This document shows positions 35,674-36,183 of a stretch of DNA of 36,183 nt, in pieces. The translations under genes were made by a program, and so were the position numbers. The notes below the pieces were generated by a model. It did not search any database. It had not been told where the DNA came from and saw only the letters and a program-made list of their open reading frames with translations. The stretch is taken from positions 1 to 36,183 of the forward strand of contig JAFDED010000039.1 of NCBI GenBank assembly GCA_019310535.1, written 5' to 3'. Each line of letters starts with the position of its first letter. Position 1 is the stretch's first letter. The DNA comes from Deltaproteobacteria bacterium. GTDB lineage: Bacteria; Desulfobacterota; JAFDED01.

Positions 35674-36183
35674 TTTTATAACAAGATTTTTTTTGGATGA
35701 GGAGTTCATCTAGACACACTGGGAGCAAGTTTACAATATCCGGTGAGACAGTTGGATCACGCAGGTGAATAATCTGCCAGGGAGTCTGGTAATTTTTATA
35801 AGAGTTTTTCCGTGAAAGATCAAACTCGAGGGTGTAAGAAGAAGCCTTATGGAGCAAGTCGGTGCGGGAGAAAAATGTTCCACCTCATAGAATTCATCCT
35901 CAACCAGCCAGTGACGGTCTCAACATCGGCTTGCCAGTTATGAGCGCGCGGTGGGATAGTGTGATGCTCCATGCCCTCCACGCTTTCGATCAGAGAGGAT
36001 GAGGATAAGTCTTTACGAGCGTTCCAAATGCCGATGAACTCGCTTCCGTTATCGGTCTGCCACCTGTCTGGGGACAGGGAAGCGCCGCAGGATCGGAGGT
36101 GATTGAGGACGAGGTGAGCAAAGAGGGTGGCGCAGGAAAGGGAGCGCTCTTGGGCGAATGCGATGAACTGAAGGCCGCTGACC
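35674..36183 (-). pseudogene. Frameshifted C-terminal part of an IS481-like transposase
   Basis: The minus strand, entering from the window edge, encodes an integrase-core segment, LQFIAFAQERSLSCATLFAHLVL, then QTDNGSEFIG with a catalytic Asp, and IPPRAHNWQADVETV. After at least two frameshifts it continues as FSRTDLLHKASSYTLEFDLSRKNSYKNYQTPWQII and ends LLPVCLDELL. The order fits an IS481/rve transposase C-terminus. It adjoins the deleted copy and is in the same orientation, so the two may be parts of one rearranged element or two nested copies. The 5' end is outside the window. Confidence 0.65.

Overview
The window reads as a bacterial chromosome segment of moderate GC. Gene content and protein style suggest a deltaproteobacterium-type organism (Desulfobacterota, perhaps Syntrophobacterales). 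The pointers are a DUF1638 protein, a complete Liv-type ABC importer, large HDFNN-type hybrid histidine kinases, many Pro/Ala-rich envelope proteins and small non-coding inverted-repeat elements. This placement is inference; no rRNA, tRNA or taxonomic marker with a decisive signature is present. No CRISPR array was seen.

Layout. 1-5.1 kb: a bifunctional-nuclease-type protein, then a tight operon of a DHH phosphoesterase, an unrecognised 351-aa protein (TTG start) and MazG, facing a KhpA-type KH protein. 5.7-9.6 kb: a metallo-beta-lactamase-fold hydrolase overlapped with DUF1638, a divergent lipoprotein of the predicted aminopeptidase family, and a single-pass Pro/Ala-rich protein. 10-16.6 kb: an orphan hybrid sensor kinase with a periplasmic solute-binding sensor, a SPOR protein coupled to a DegT-type aminotransferase, and an isolated YejE-type ABC permease. 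16.6-22 kb: a long leader (promoter, boxA-like sequence, short ORF with hairpin) and a five-gene Liv-type importer. 22.2-26.8 kb (minus strand): an apparent operon of a TPM-domain protein, a nucleotidyltransferase-like protein, LemA, MraY and a class V aminotransferase. 27.3 kb: a MITE-like element. 27.6-33.8 kb: an AI-2E family transporter; a minus-strand set of a HicB-HicA-like fusion, DUF2914 and an NlpC/P60 enzyme with a beta-barrel-like tail; then a small exported protein, an HDAC-family deacetylase and a DUF72 protein.

33.8-36.2 kb is a genomic scrapyard: an IS1380-like transposase fragment, an intact Cys-rich conserved protein, the C-terminal ruin of a DUF499-type ATPase, and two broken IS481-like transposase copies, one flanked by perfect 12-bp inverted repeats. 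I read this as the eroded end of a defence-type locus broken up by insertion sequences.

The most interesting items are: (i) the single-chain HicB-HicA-like protein whose toxin half has Tyr where the catalytic His should be, coupled to a cell-envelope set; (ii) the NlpC/P60 enzyme fused to an apparent outer-membrane barrel; (iii) MraY placed outside a division/cell-wall cluster and coupled to LemA/TPM genes; (iv) the decayed DUF499 locus; (v) the liv leader region; and (vi) the MITE whose two arms differ only by transitions.
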